Of a stretch of 64,000 bases of DNA, positions 45,343 through 55,962 are shown piece after piece. A model generated the notes under the pieces. It saw only the letters and a program-made list of their open reading frames with translations. It was not told where the DNA came from and did not search any database. A program made the translations under genes and the position numbers. The stretch's first letter is position 1, and every line of letters starts with the position of its first letter. The DNA is from Typhlomys cinereus (lineage: Eukaryota; Chordata; Mammalia; Rodentia; Platacanthomyidae), in NCBI GenBank assembly GCA_023101885.1, contig JALPQD010000054.1, forward strand, positions 1,042,893-1,106,892. Reading direction: 5' to 3'.

Positions 45343-45475
45343 TGTTAGTCTGTTTGGACTGTTGTAACAAGATACCAGAGATTGGGTAGTTTGAACAACA
45401 TACATTTATTTCTCATAATTCTGGAGAATTGAAGATCTGAGGTTCAGGTGCCAGCCCACTTAACTCTCTGTGGTA
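45343..45475 (-). mobile_element. MaLR-like LTR fragment
   Basis: TTAGTCTGTTTGGACTGTTG, ATACCAGAGATTGGGTAG and CATTTATTTCTCATAATTCT follow the order of the 3' end of MaLR-class LTRs read in reverse. The rest is missing or unrecognisable. Confidence 0.5.
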
Positions 45476-45871
45476 GCTGTCTTGTTGGATGGTGGGTGGT
45501 GGGTAGTGTATAGTAGGTGGTGGATGATGTTCTTACATAGCCTTTCCTCTGTGTGTAACGCATGGATGAGCATGCATGCATTGTGCACAAACCATTATTC
45601 TCTCTGACGGACTTTCAACAGCGTGGTAGTCCAGGTTGGCTTGGAAATCTCAATCATTCTGTCTTAGCCTCTTGAGTTCTGGAATTTTAGACATGTACCA
45701 TTGTGGGAGGATACTATTGCCGTCATGAGCATTCCTTCTCTTGTATTTTTATTTCTGATTATCACCACGTCATCATAGGGATTCCACAGAAGAGCTTTGG
45801 GGTAGCATATTTCAGCCCATACATAGGAGATAGTTTGGTAGCAGTATGAGTAAATTCGTCTATCATTTATC

Positions 45872-45906
<35 letters not shown>
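45872..45906 (+). repeat. (TATC)n microsatellite
   Basis: About eight perfect tetranucleotide units with diverged units on both sides. Confidence 0.95.
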
Positions 45907-46208
45907 ATCTATCTTATGTATTTTATCTATGTCTGCCTATCAACCTATTTATCATCTGTCTATTATTTCTTATCCATCCAGCCCCCATCCATCTGTATAA
46001 TACTTGACTTTCCGGGAGAAATCCCTGATTAACACAGGTTTTGGTCTGAGAGAAGCTCTGGAGCCAAAGAATTTTAAGGCAAATCTGACAAATGGTTATG
46101 AAATTTCTAAATTAGTTCTTTAACCTCATCAAAGTTAAAGATGTGAATGAACCTGCTTTCTGTTGTAAAGAGAGCCCTGGCAGTACACAGCATGATGCAG
46201 CTGTAGAC

Positions 46209-46836
46209 TGTCTGGGCCCACGAACCAGCACGAACCCGAACCTACAAACGTGGGAATCTGAAGTGGGAGCTGAAGGAATTAAAAGTTTCAGGCTTGGGTC
46301 AGAGGGGATCTTGGATGTCCACCATCATCCAAGCCAACTTTATTGTAAAAGCACAGGGGTTTTATAATCAAGAAACAGGGCCAAATTTAGGAAAACATCA
46401 AAGAGGAACAGAACCAAATTCTTTACAGGATTATGTAAAACATATGCATTCTAGTTAACAAAGAGAAGTCAGGAGTGACATATAGCTGCTGTGGGACCAG
46501 ACATGATGTCGCCAGGTAGAGTAAACAGGCATGTCACCTTGTTGCCAGAAGAGAATGGACAATGTATGCATGCCCCAAAACAGAGTTACTTGGTGCATGC
46601 ATTAACATCTCACAGGTAAGCAGGCCAGAACTGTTGGGGGAGGAACAGCCCAGCCAGTTTCTTAGAGAAACAAAAGCATTCCATACGACCCATGGGTTTT
46701 CTCAACTTCCAATGCCTATCATTGTCTTGCAGACAAAAGGCAAGCTCAACCACCCAAGGGAGGAGTCACTCAATGGCCTGTTCAGTTGCTAATGTATCAT
46801 CTAGAGTGCAGGCTTCTGGGCCTAGCAACCCCCACA
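46209..46836 (-). mobile_element. Solo LTR of an endogenous retrovirus (6-bp duplication)
   Basis: A 628-bp element with TGT...ACA ends, flanked by the 6-bp duplication GTAGAC (46203-46208 and 46837-46842). On the minus strand it has a TATAAAA box (46360-46366) followed by AATAAA (46339-46344), the layout of an LTR promoter and poly-A signal. The 6-bp duplication suggests an ERVK-type integrase. No internal viral genes are present, so it is a recombined solo LTR. Confidence 0.85.
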
Positions 46837-47520
46837 GTAGACATTTGAAAAACCTAGTTTAATCCCTTGTAATAAACCAAGGGCTTGGTGATAGCACACA
46901 TAATCCAAAAACATCTTTGATAAATAATAAATATCATGAGACTGATTGTTCCCACTTTTGCTAGACAGAGTGGGGAGAGAGAAGGAGTGGCTCAGGAATG
47001 AGAGTTCTCAGGTGTATGAATGACTGGCTGCTGTGTGTTCCCCAAGGAGTCTTGTCTTTTCTGCAGATACAAGGCAGAGGTTGTCTAAAACCAAATGTAT
47101 GCTCTCCTCCAGCAACTGTAAAGCGAATTCTCTGACCTTCAGGATGTCCTCTGTTAAAATAAGGACACTGGTTAACAAGAAAACAAAGGTTGGAATAGGA
47201 ATGTGTCATTGACTTTGTCAATCTGGGAATATCTCCTAAATTCGAATGAATCTTTTTTTTTTCCCCATGGAAGGAGACCTGTCTGGATGGGAGCAAGCTG
47301 ACATTCTAACTGTAGAGATGAATCCGTTTTGTCTGAAGTCAGTGTTATAGCTCCCCTGAGACAGCTGTCCTACTGACACACTCTAAGTTCCCTCTTTGTT
47401 TCTGATCTGTAATTGGATTCAAGTCTCTGGAGGCTCCTAACACTGGATTCTGGAAAGTGAGGCTCAGGAGGCATGCTGAAATAAAAGGAAGTACTTGAAG
47501 CTTTTTAATTTACATGGAAG

Positions 47521-47938
47521 TGTTGGAACCGAAGTCCCTTTATCACCCACCCAGACCCGGGAAAGAACCACGAGGACCGAGCGATTGCTGCAAGAGGCAT
47601 AAGGCAAGTTTAATCTGGCTCGCCAGGACCGTCCTTCTTGCAAGCTAGGAAGGAGCGGACCCGACTGAGATCGGGGTAGGGTTTTTATAATGAAAGCAGT
47701 CACAGCAAACTCTATGGGAACACAGCACACAATAAAGTTAACCACCAACATGTTCTTTTGTTGATAGCGGTGTCTCTGGGCAGTTGAGTTATGGGGTGAT
47801 AAAGCTGACCACCAAATGTTCTTTTCCTGATAGCGGAGTCTCTGGGCAGTTCCCGTACCGCCCAGGGTGGAGGGCGGAATGGCACGTCCTGCCCGAGCTC
47901 GCGTAAACACGGTTGGCGCCTTTGGACTGGCGCCAGCG
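47521..47938 (-). mobile_element. Solo LTR with duplicated U3 enhancer segment
   Basis: About 418 bp flanked by GGAAG on both sides (47516-47520 and 47939-47943). On the minus strand it has a TATAAAA box at 47683-47689, an ATTAAA at 47609-47614 and a 3' end ...CCAACA. The opposite end reads CG in place of the expected TG. Two ~53-bp segments repeat with a 67-bp period in U3 (47732-47785 and 47799-47851), like enhancer repeats of type-C retroviral LTRs. ERV1 class is inferred. There are no viral genes. Confidence 0.75.
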
Positions 47939-48279
47939 GGAAGTTTTAGGATGCGCGCGGGCGGAGAACTATGTGCTGGGGGAAGGGAAGCCTATCTGAA
48001 AGTCCCACAGAAGGAAACTTAGAGTGAATGTATGGAAATAGGCGTTTGGGTGAGGGCTAATGTGAAGGGGACATAGTGCTGGAATCAGGATGGATTTATT
48101 AAAGTAGGTTCTTAAAACAGGAAATCTGCAAAGCCTTGCAGCTTGGGGAGGTAAAGAGACACTCGTGGTTTGTTTGCATGAAATATAGATGGCAATTTCA
48201 CTCATGGGTGAGTCAGGTTTGCTAGACCTGCTTTGGTTCAATACTGAAGAGGTGACTCAAAGTCTTAAGAATGTTAACA

Positions 48280-48565
48280 CTCAGTGGTTAAAACCTTTGT
48301 CTCACAAGAAAAAGAATCTGTGTTTGGATCCCTCATCCCATATGGGGGGATGTGAGTGACAGCTAGCAACCCCCACAGTAGACATTTGAAAAACCTAGTT
48401 TAATCCCTTGTAATAAACCAAGGTGAGTGTGGTGATCCCAGCTGTAATCCTCACCCTGGAAGGCAGAGCCAGGGAATCTTCAGAGCAGCCGACTCATCAG
48501 ACTGGCCCTAATGACATGCTCTGGGTTTAATTAGAGACCCAGACCACAACAAGGAGGTAGAAGAA
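48280..48565 (+). mobile_element. ID-headed SINE interrupted by a 61-bp copied segment
   Basis: CTCAGTGGTTAAAACCTTTG head and GTGTTTGGATCCCTCATCCC; then the body is broken at 48363-48423 and resumes GTGGTGATCCCAGCTGTAAT. A CA tract follows at 48629-48665. Confidence 0.75.
48363..48423 (+). repeat. 61-bp perfect copy of 46822-46882
   Basis: Every base matches 46822-46882, which spans the last 15 bp of the solo LTR, its GTAGAC target duplication and 40 bp of unique flank. The copy sits within a SINE between two GTGAGTG heptamers (48352-48358 and 48423-48429). Confidence 0.95.
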
Positions 48566-48626
48566 CGATCTTGTCACCCTTGGGTCACCACAAGTACATG
48601 CACTCAAGTGCACTCCTGTGTATGTG

Positions 48627-48629
<3 letters not shown>

Positions 48630-48667
<38 letters not shown>

Positions 48668-50099
48668 TGCACACACGTGCACCTACCCATATCATCTTCC
48701 CCACATGCACACATCCCATGCACACATACATGAAAGTGCAAAAGAATGTGAGACCCATGCAATCAACTTGAGAGGGTCCAAAGACACAAGTGGCAAATTT
48801 GTGGCAGGAGCCCTGGCAACTTTGAAGGACTTGGTGAAGATTCTACGTAGACCAAACCCAACAAATTGGAACTGTAGTCACTGAATTTTGAGCCCTAAGT
48901 AAAGTTGGAGGAGTTGGATTATTGAGGTGGCTAAAGGGGTGACCAGGGCCAAGTGATGGCATTTAGCTTCACAGAAACAGTGGGCAGATCATGGCAGACG
49001 TCAGAATTAAAGCAGTGATGACGATTGTCTGATATACAGACGCTTGTGTTTTAGCTAGTTCATTAGGGTGTTCTGAGAAGTGAGATCAGTGGAAATCCTC
49101 TTAAATTCTTTCATCCGTTTAAACCAGAAAGTCTCGTTCATGTGAGTAAAAAATCTAGCCTGAATCAGAAGAATAACCAATCAGTCCTTAGATCTGAGCC
49201 ATTTCATAGTCACAAATCCTAGAATGTTGGGCAAAATTCAAACAATTCCAGTATGTTATCCAAACTTTATGTTGTTGATTTTCTTTCACTTCTCCTGATG
49301 GACTGGTAGCCTTCTTACTAGAGTAGCTGGTTTGAGAAAAAAGAAAATAAATCTTTGGTAGACCATTAGACTTTGTTTTCACGTATGTGCTATTATCACT
49401 GCATTCCGCTTGTAGAAGTGGGGCTTATGCCAGTCTGATGGTCCATATTTATTTCATAAAGTTTAAGTGAGTTTCTAAACTCATCCTGTAGTTATTTCTA
49501 AAGTTTCAGAATATATAATCAGAGTAGTTACACCAAAAGTTATAAACTCTGCGCATTCTATCATTTGTCTGTAGAAGTAGGCCTATTATGGTAGAAAAGG
49601 TCAAATGAAAGCTTTTAGATCTACCTTTGTGTATGACAATACTAAATTAAGAGCAATGCCACTTTTTTTTTGGCAAAGAAGTGTGACATCATCAGTAACT
49701 TAAAAGGTACAAGAATTTGATGAGGGTTATGTTTGTATGACCGCGGGTTTGGAGTGATGATTCCCACTACACCTCCATTAAACTTGGGTAATTGGTATGT
49801 GCAGAAAGCAATTGGATTTTGGATAGAGATAGTAGATTATTATAAATATCAGGTAGCAACTTCAGTATCGATTACCATACCACACGCAGTTTCATTATTT
49901 GAGCAAATTACCACATTCCCCAATGTGCAGTTTTGGATTTGGAAAAGACACTTTTTCTCAGTAATTATCATTGAAGACCACCAGAAGCTGTTCCTTCCAG
50001 CAGTTAGACTATCCATAAACTTATACTCTTGTGGCTCAAGGTTATGAAGCTCTGTAGCCCTATGTCATAAATGACTTCACTAGGATTGTTAAACTTTTT
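48630..50099. other. Spacer between MS4A5 and MS4A14, middle part
   Basis: A CA tract at the start, then DNA without recognisable exons or repeats. Confidence 0.4.
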
Positions 50100-50111
50100 A
50101 TTTCTTTAAAT

Positions 50112-50157
<46 letters not shown>

Positions 50158-50394
50158 TATCAGAGGGCACTGTGTGTCCCTGTGGAGGACCAAGAGTGCC
50201 TTTGGGAATCATCCTGGATCGCTTCTACCTCCTTCTTGCTTTTCTCTGGGATTTCCCAGGCTCTGCCCACCAGGGCCAGAAGTCTAGGCTGCCACCTTTT
50301 TCTCCTGGCATTTTTGTGGGGGACCTGGGATCCAAACTCAAGGCCTTCTGCCTGTGAGGCAGAGTCTTAACCCCTGAACCATCTCTCCAGCCCC
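50100..50394 (-). mobile_element. Dimeric ID-headed SINE with TG tract
   Basis: GGGGCTGGAGAGATGGTTCA on the minus strand, complete body, TG tract at 50114-50158. Confidence 0.8.
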
Positions 50395-52459
50395 TTCACA
50401 AGGATCTTGATCTTTTTCCTTTCTATAAGATGATTCTGTGCTTGATCTCTTCCACTGATAATGTCATAGTGATTTGATGTGATGAGAAAGAACATTAACT
50501 ATATCAAACTTATTTGTAAGTCATTTGAAAGCTCTAATGTAGGAAATCAATCTGACAAAAATTCATGATTTTTTCTTTTAATTGCATTTAAATTTCTAGC
50601 AACCATGGTGAGATCTTCTCTCTAAGGTGAAGAAGCACAAGCTACTACTCTTAGGTCTACCTACAATTAAAACAGAGGGTTATTGTATAATGGGCTTCTT
50701 CAGATTTTAAGACATCTTCCCCAATGTGTGTGTGCTATTTTAGCTTATTTCCCAAGGACCTGAGTGGGCGCTGAAGAAGAGATGCTCGGTGACAGGTCTA
50801 GACCCCTGTGAAAGCTATCATTCACGCAGCCCATGTGACCCAGCGGATTCTATAGTGCTTAACGCGTTGGGGGCAGATGGGTGTTGGTGCTTTGAGTCAG
50901 CTCCTACAAGTTTATCGCAGGATTTTGGAGAACCGCTTGTGATCCTCTTCTGATAATGACTGTCCTTCGAGACATCGCTTTTGTCTTATTAGGCCTTAGC
51001 GAAGACTTGCTTAACCATGGGTTCCCAAGTATCCACATGGACCGAACAGCCTGTCATAAATTGACTGTGATTTTACTAGGTGAGATATCCAGTTGTGCAC
51101 ACACAGCAATGCTCCCTCATTCAGTACAAATGGTACCTATGTTACTGGGCCTGAGCAGGCCCTGAAGGCATAGCCAAGTCATACCAAGAAGTGGTGTGAA
51201 TGTCTGGGATCCCTGCTCTCATCATGCCTGCCTCTCTCATAGCCTGCATCCATGATTGGTTGACAGAGGAAGACTTGGAGTTGGCTCACACATGATGTCT
51301 TCATGACTAGGTACTTCCTGAAGTGGACAGATGAGTATTACCTCCCTTCCAAAACACATCTGCTGAGCAGTGGGGAAGAGAAATCCTCCTGGTCTAGAGA
51401 AATTCAGGGACATCTGCTTGTTCATCTTTCTCAAACAAAATGGCAGATGTGCAATTTTGCAACCTCTTGTGAACTAGCTGGTTGGCTAGAGACTTGGCAC
51501 ATACGCAATTTCAAATTTCATGAGGAAGTCACTGAATGGGGAAAAAAATCCCAATGATATTTATGTACCATGAAGATGCTTATCAAAGAGTGACCTCAGA
51601 AGAGGATGACTAATCATGTGGAAAGTGTGGCGGCATATTAAAATAAGTCAGTCCCTTTCTCATTGACTTATGAACTTATGAACATATGGCTTATGAACAA
51701 ATGGGCCATTGTGCCAGGAATGGAAGTTAAGCATGTGCTAAACAACAGGAACTTCCATGGCTACCCCTAAGTGCACAGTCATTTCCCTATCAGTACCAAT
51801 GCATAGGGTAATCAGCCAGAGCCTTCATGACTCAGTATTCAGACTGGCTTCTGTTATGAAAAGCGCATTTCTTTGTTCTTCCTAGAAAGATGCTCATTTC
51901 GGATCTGTTGCTTTTTCTACATGTAGCGCTATCATGAGAATTGTATCTTCAGGATTATAGAATCCTTATACATCTTATATTCATTGCATTCCACACATTG
52001 CTTCTTTTGATCAAGGAACTTACTTGATAGCAACAATCAGCCCATGCTCGCGAAACTCACTGGATATATCATGTTCTTCATATTCCAGACAGCTGGTGGG
52101 ATAGGATGGCAAGCAGCTCTGTGGGCAGTTACAGTGCCAGCTATATCACAGTACTCTGCTGGGCTGAGGCAGAGGTCTCCAGAATGTTAGGTGTATTCTG
52201 AATCAGTGTCTAATATATGGCACAGTTTCTCAAGAGAATCAAGATTCAGGGGTCCATCAAACAAGCATTGGAAATGAAAGTGATTATGATAGAATATGCT
52301 GTGCGAGTGATATGCTGTGTTAGTGGCCCACCAACAAAATTTTAGCTTCTTATTCCTGTGACCATTTGTTCTGCTTGTCTAGAATGCCCAAGGGAGAGAC
52401 GTTTTCTCTGGGAGATAGTGATTCTACTGAACTCATGCATGTTACTCCTGGTGTCCAGA
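50395..52459. other. Spacer between MS4A5 and MS4A14, right part
   Basis: No supported feature. Open frames are short and show no MS4A motif. Confidence 0.4.
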
Positions 52460-52767
52460 CACACATGAATAACTCTAAAAGTTAATATGAAGACTTGTAG
52501 GAATAAATCTCCAAATAGTTGGTACAAAGGAAATACCTTTTAGCATTATAAGGGGGAAAAATGATCAAGTCACATTAAAGGGCCATGAACAAAAATGGTT
52601 TTCTATTTTCAGCCACATATGAATACTTCTAAAAGTTAGTATGAAGACTTGTAGGAATAAATCCTCAAGTTGTTGGTATAAAGGAAATACCTTTTAACAT
52701 TGTAAGGGAAAATGATCAAGTCACATTAAAAGGGTCATGAACAAAAATGGCTTTCTATTTTCAACAG
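52460..52767. repeat. 154-bp tandem duplication
   Basis: Two adjacent units share TATGAAGACTTGTAGGAATA, AAAGGAAATACCTTTTA and ATGATCAAGTCACATTAAA in order. Similarity by eye is about 90%. It lies between MS4A14 and the retrocopy. Confidence 0.9.
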
Positions 52768-52869
52768 GAATATTGCAAAGGCAGTGAAACTTTAAATATT
52801 CAGAAGAAAAATAGTATTCTGTAGCAAAGATAACCATTAAATAACTCAGAAGATATTTAGAAATGTACA

Positions 52870-53520
52870 GTAATTTTATTCCCATGCTAATTTTCTCCAG
52901 AGGAAACTAGAAATATGAATGGTTATTCAGTCATATTAACCTTTATAAAAAAAGATAAAACTGCAAAGTTACTAGAACTTACTTTTGTAAGGTAAAAAGT
53001 GATACTATCAAATGCTGATAAGGATATAGAGAAACTTTCTCTCACATACTGCTGATGAGAAGGTAAAAATGAGAAAACCATTCTGGAAATAGTTTATTGG
53101 TCTTTTAAAAAAGTGTGCATGCATCTACCACATAACTCAAAAATTTACTCTTGGGCATTTATTCCAAGGAAATGAAACTACAGATTCATACAAAAAACCA
53201 TATATGCACATTGTAGTAGCTTTGTTCAAGTTGGAAAAATCAAGAAATAACCCCACATATCCTTTCAGTTGACAAATGGTTAAATTAATTCTGGTATATC
53301 CATGTAATACATACCACTCAGAAATGAAATAATAAACTATCAATAAACATATTATTACATCACAAGAACACTGTGTTTAGTGAAAAAAGTCAATCTCAAG
53401 AGATTAAATACTGCAAAATTGCATTTATAGAACAATCTTGAGATGGCATGACAATGGAGATAACAGATTACTGGTTTCTGGGGAACAGACAGAATTGGGA
53501 CAGAGTTTTAATACAGAAGA
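52870..53520 (+). mobile_element. Old L1 ORF2 3' end
   Basis: AATGCTGATAAGGATATAGA, CATTTATTCCAAGGAAATGA and CATATCCTTTCAGTTGACAA follow the order of the L1 ORF2 end. Strongly diverged (L1M-like). Confidence 0.75.
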
Positions 53521-53528
53521 GCACCGTG

Positions 53529-53840
53529 AGTTCCAGAGAGGTGGCTCATTGGTTGAAATGCTTTGTTGCACGAGAATAAGTATTTGAGTTTAGATCCCCA
53601 TCACCTACATAACAAGTCAGGTGTGTGCTGTATACCTGTAATTCTAGTACTGGGGGGCAGGAGACAGGCACATTCCTAGAGGGGTCTAGAAAGCCAGGCT
53701 AGCCAAATCAATGAGCTCCAGGTTGAGACTCTCGAAAATTAAGATGGTGAATAATACACATATGCACACACATATTCACACATGTGTGCATGAATGTGTT
53801 ATGCATGCATGAATATGCATGTGCACATGCAGTGACATAA
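53529..53840 (+). mobile_element. Composite tRNA-headed SINE
   Basis: CAGAGAGGTGGCTCATTGGT head and TACCTGTAATTCTAGTACTG (B1-like) body, then CA-rich DNA. Related to the 20.6 kb element more than to the dimers. Confidence 0.65.
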
Positions 53841-53908
53841 AGGAGTTTTTCAGTGGTGACAGTTATGTATCTTCATTGTGATTATGGATAAAGAAATATG
53901 TATTTCTG

Positions 53909-54149
53909 GAGCTGGAGAGACGCTCAGAGGTTAAGACTCTGCCTTGCAAGCAGAAGGACCTGAGTTCGGATCCTATGTTCCATGCAAAAATGCCAGGCAG
54001 AAATGGCCTGTGCTTCTGCTCTGGATAGTGGAGCCTGGGAAATCCCAAAATAAAGCAAAAAGGAGGTAGAAGCAATCCAGGATGATTCCCAAAGTCACCC
54101 TTGGTCTTCCACAGGGACACACGGTGCTCTCTCTCTCTCTCTCCCTCTT

Positions 54150-54207
<58 letters not shown>
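53909..54207 (+). mobile_element. Dimeric ID-headed SINE with CT/CA tail
   Basis: GGAGCTGGAGAGACGCTCAG head, CCTGAGTTCGGATCCTATG, right half, then (CT)n(CA)n at 54126-54207. Confidence 0.8.
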
Positions 54208-54208
<1 letters not shown>

Positions 54209-55109
54209 TAGAAAAAATGTATTCTTTGTATATATATGCATAAAATAAGTTAGAACTGCACACAAAGACACAAGATAATAGATGGTAAAAACTGATAAAA
54301 TCTGTAGTCTAGTTAGCTGTAATGTACCAGTGTTGTTTTTTTTTCTGATTTTGAAGTGGTTCTGTAGCTACGTAAAATATCAACATTTGGGGAAAGTAAA
54401 TGAAGTGACACACTAAACTACCTTCATAAGTATAAAATATTTTGAATTTTTCTATTAAAATGCAAAAAATCCTAAGCTTTACAAAGCGCGTGCGTGTGCG
54501 CGTGTGTGTGCACACACACACACATACCACACCACACACCATATATATATGAAAGAAGCACAAAATTTGTTCATTTTGAATGGGAGTAAAAACTGGTCAG
54601 ATGTGTACTTTTATACCATTTCATGGAATGTGGCCAGTAGTTTAGCTGGGTGGCCAGGGGCTTGGCAGGTTCATGTGTACTCAATTTATGTGTTCGAAGA
54701 TTATCTGCAAAAGTAGTCTTTGGTACCTTAAGGTCAATAAATGTGCTGTACTCACACATAGACAAGGGGGAATAAAAGCTCATAGATGCTGCTGTTGCTG
54801 ATGAACAGGAGATATCAGCTGTGTGTCAGTAGAGGAGTGTGAGAGGCGTGGTGTCTCCAATTGAGACTTCTTCAAGAAACTGATCTGACTCATCACATGG
54901 GAGAATGTTTGAGAAAACTTTAAAAAATGGTGCAGAACTTGGAGTTGAAAAGTGAACAAGCAAAAAAAAAAAAAAAAAAAAAAAAAGATGCCAGGAAAAA
55001 GGAAGTGATGCAGGTGAGGAAAAATACTAATCATAGACAAAGTATTTTTTTCTTTAATCAAAAGAAAGAAAACTGGGCTATGTCACTGAGTCCTTACCCC
55101 TCACAAGGG

Positions 55110-55335
55110 TGGAGGACTCATAGGGAGGTTTGGCATTCATATAAAAGGATACTCCAGGGGATGGGAGGGAGGAAGGGGGAGGCACTGGGAGAGGGGGAGG
55201 CGGAGAGAGAGGTGAAAGGAAGGGAGAACGTGCAAGGGGGGACTGGGGAAGGGAGGAGGAAGGGAGAGGATGGGGGTACCTATTGAGCTTGTCTGAGTAG
55301 GGAAAAAATGTTGGAGAAACGAAAAAAAAAACTCA
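55110..55335 (+). mobile_element. L1 3' end with G-rich tract
   Basis: A polypurine run (55160-55270), GGGTACCTATTGAGCTTGTC and an A-rich tail. It lies about 600 bp downstream of the MS4A14 stop, in the opposite orientation to that gene. Confidence 0.7.
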
Positions 55336-55799
55336 AAAACTGAGTAGCTTTAGAACACAGTGGGTCACTGACCATCTATTAACACAATTTCTTTCGACCC
55401 ATAAAAGATGAACTTGGCTCTCAAGGATTGAAAACTTTGGAGCAGTGAGTCCAGATGTGTAACGTGAACTAGGGCTTCATTCAATAGAGTAATTGGTCAT
55501 ATTTTCTGTTATAATTTGGGCAGGACCATCTTTCCCTGACTCTTGCTGCCCTGTCTCTATGTACTTTTCCTCATATTGACCCTAATCTCTGTGTGGAGAA
55601 TAACATTCTGCATCATTAAATTTTTGGACAAATCTATATAGGAAAAATAGGTCCATTAAAGTTGTAAGCTGAGTTGGTGATCACAAATAGAAACACTTAA
55701 TCTGATGATGAAAAGTTTGCAGTTTACAAGTTTATGTGGGATTTATTCCTCCACCCCCAGAAGGTGCTGATACATTGTTACCATTTGGTTCATTGTCGT

Positions 55800-55805
55800 T
55801 TTATT
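55800..55805 (-). other. Candidate MS4A14 poly-A signal
   Basis: AATAAA on the minus strand about 157 nt after the MS4A14 stop. A second AATAAA lies at 55742-55747. Either could end the transcript. Confidence 0.4.
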
Positions 55806-55962
55806 TTGATAAAGAATGAGTGTGTGCTTTGAGGGTTCTGCAAAGCTTTCACCTCTGGTGAATGAGTCAGGTTGTAACTGCAGTGGAGAATTAGGGAAGT
55901 TAGGGAAGAATCAGTATCCTCCTCATTTGCTCCCTTCGCTGTGGCCCATTCATTATCACCTG

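Noticed and set aside
46209..47938. One provirus with two LTRs at 46.2-47.9 kb
   Set aside because: The two LTRs are unrelated in sequence, have different target duplications (6 and 5 bp), and there is no viral coding sequence between them.
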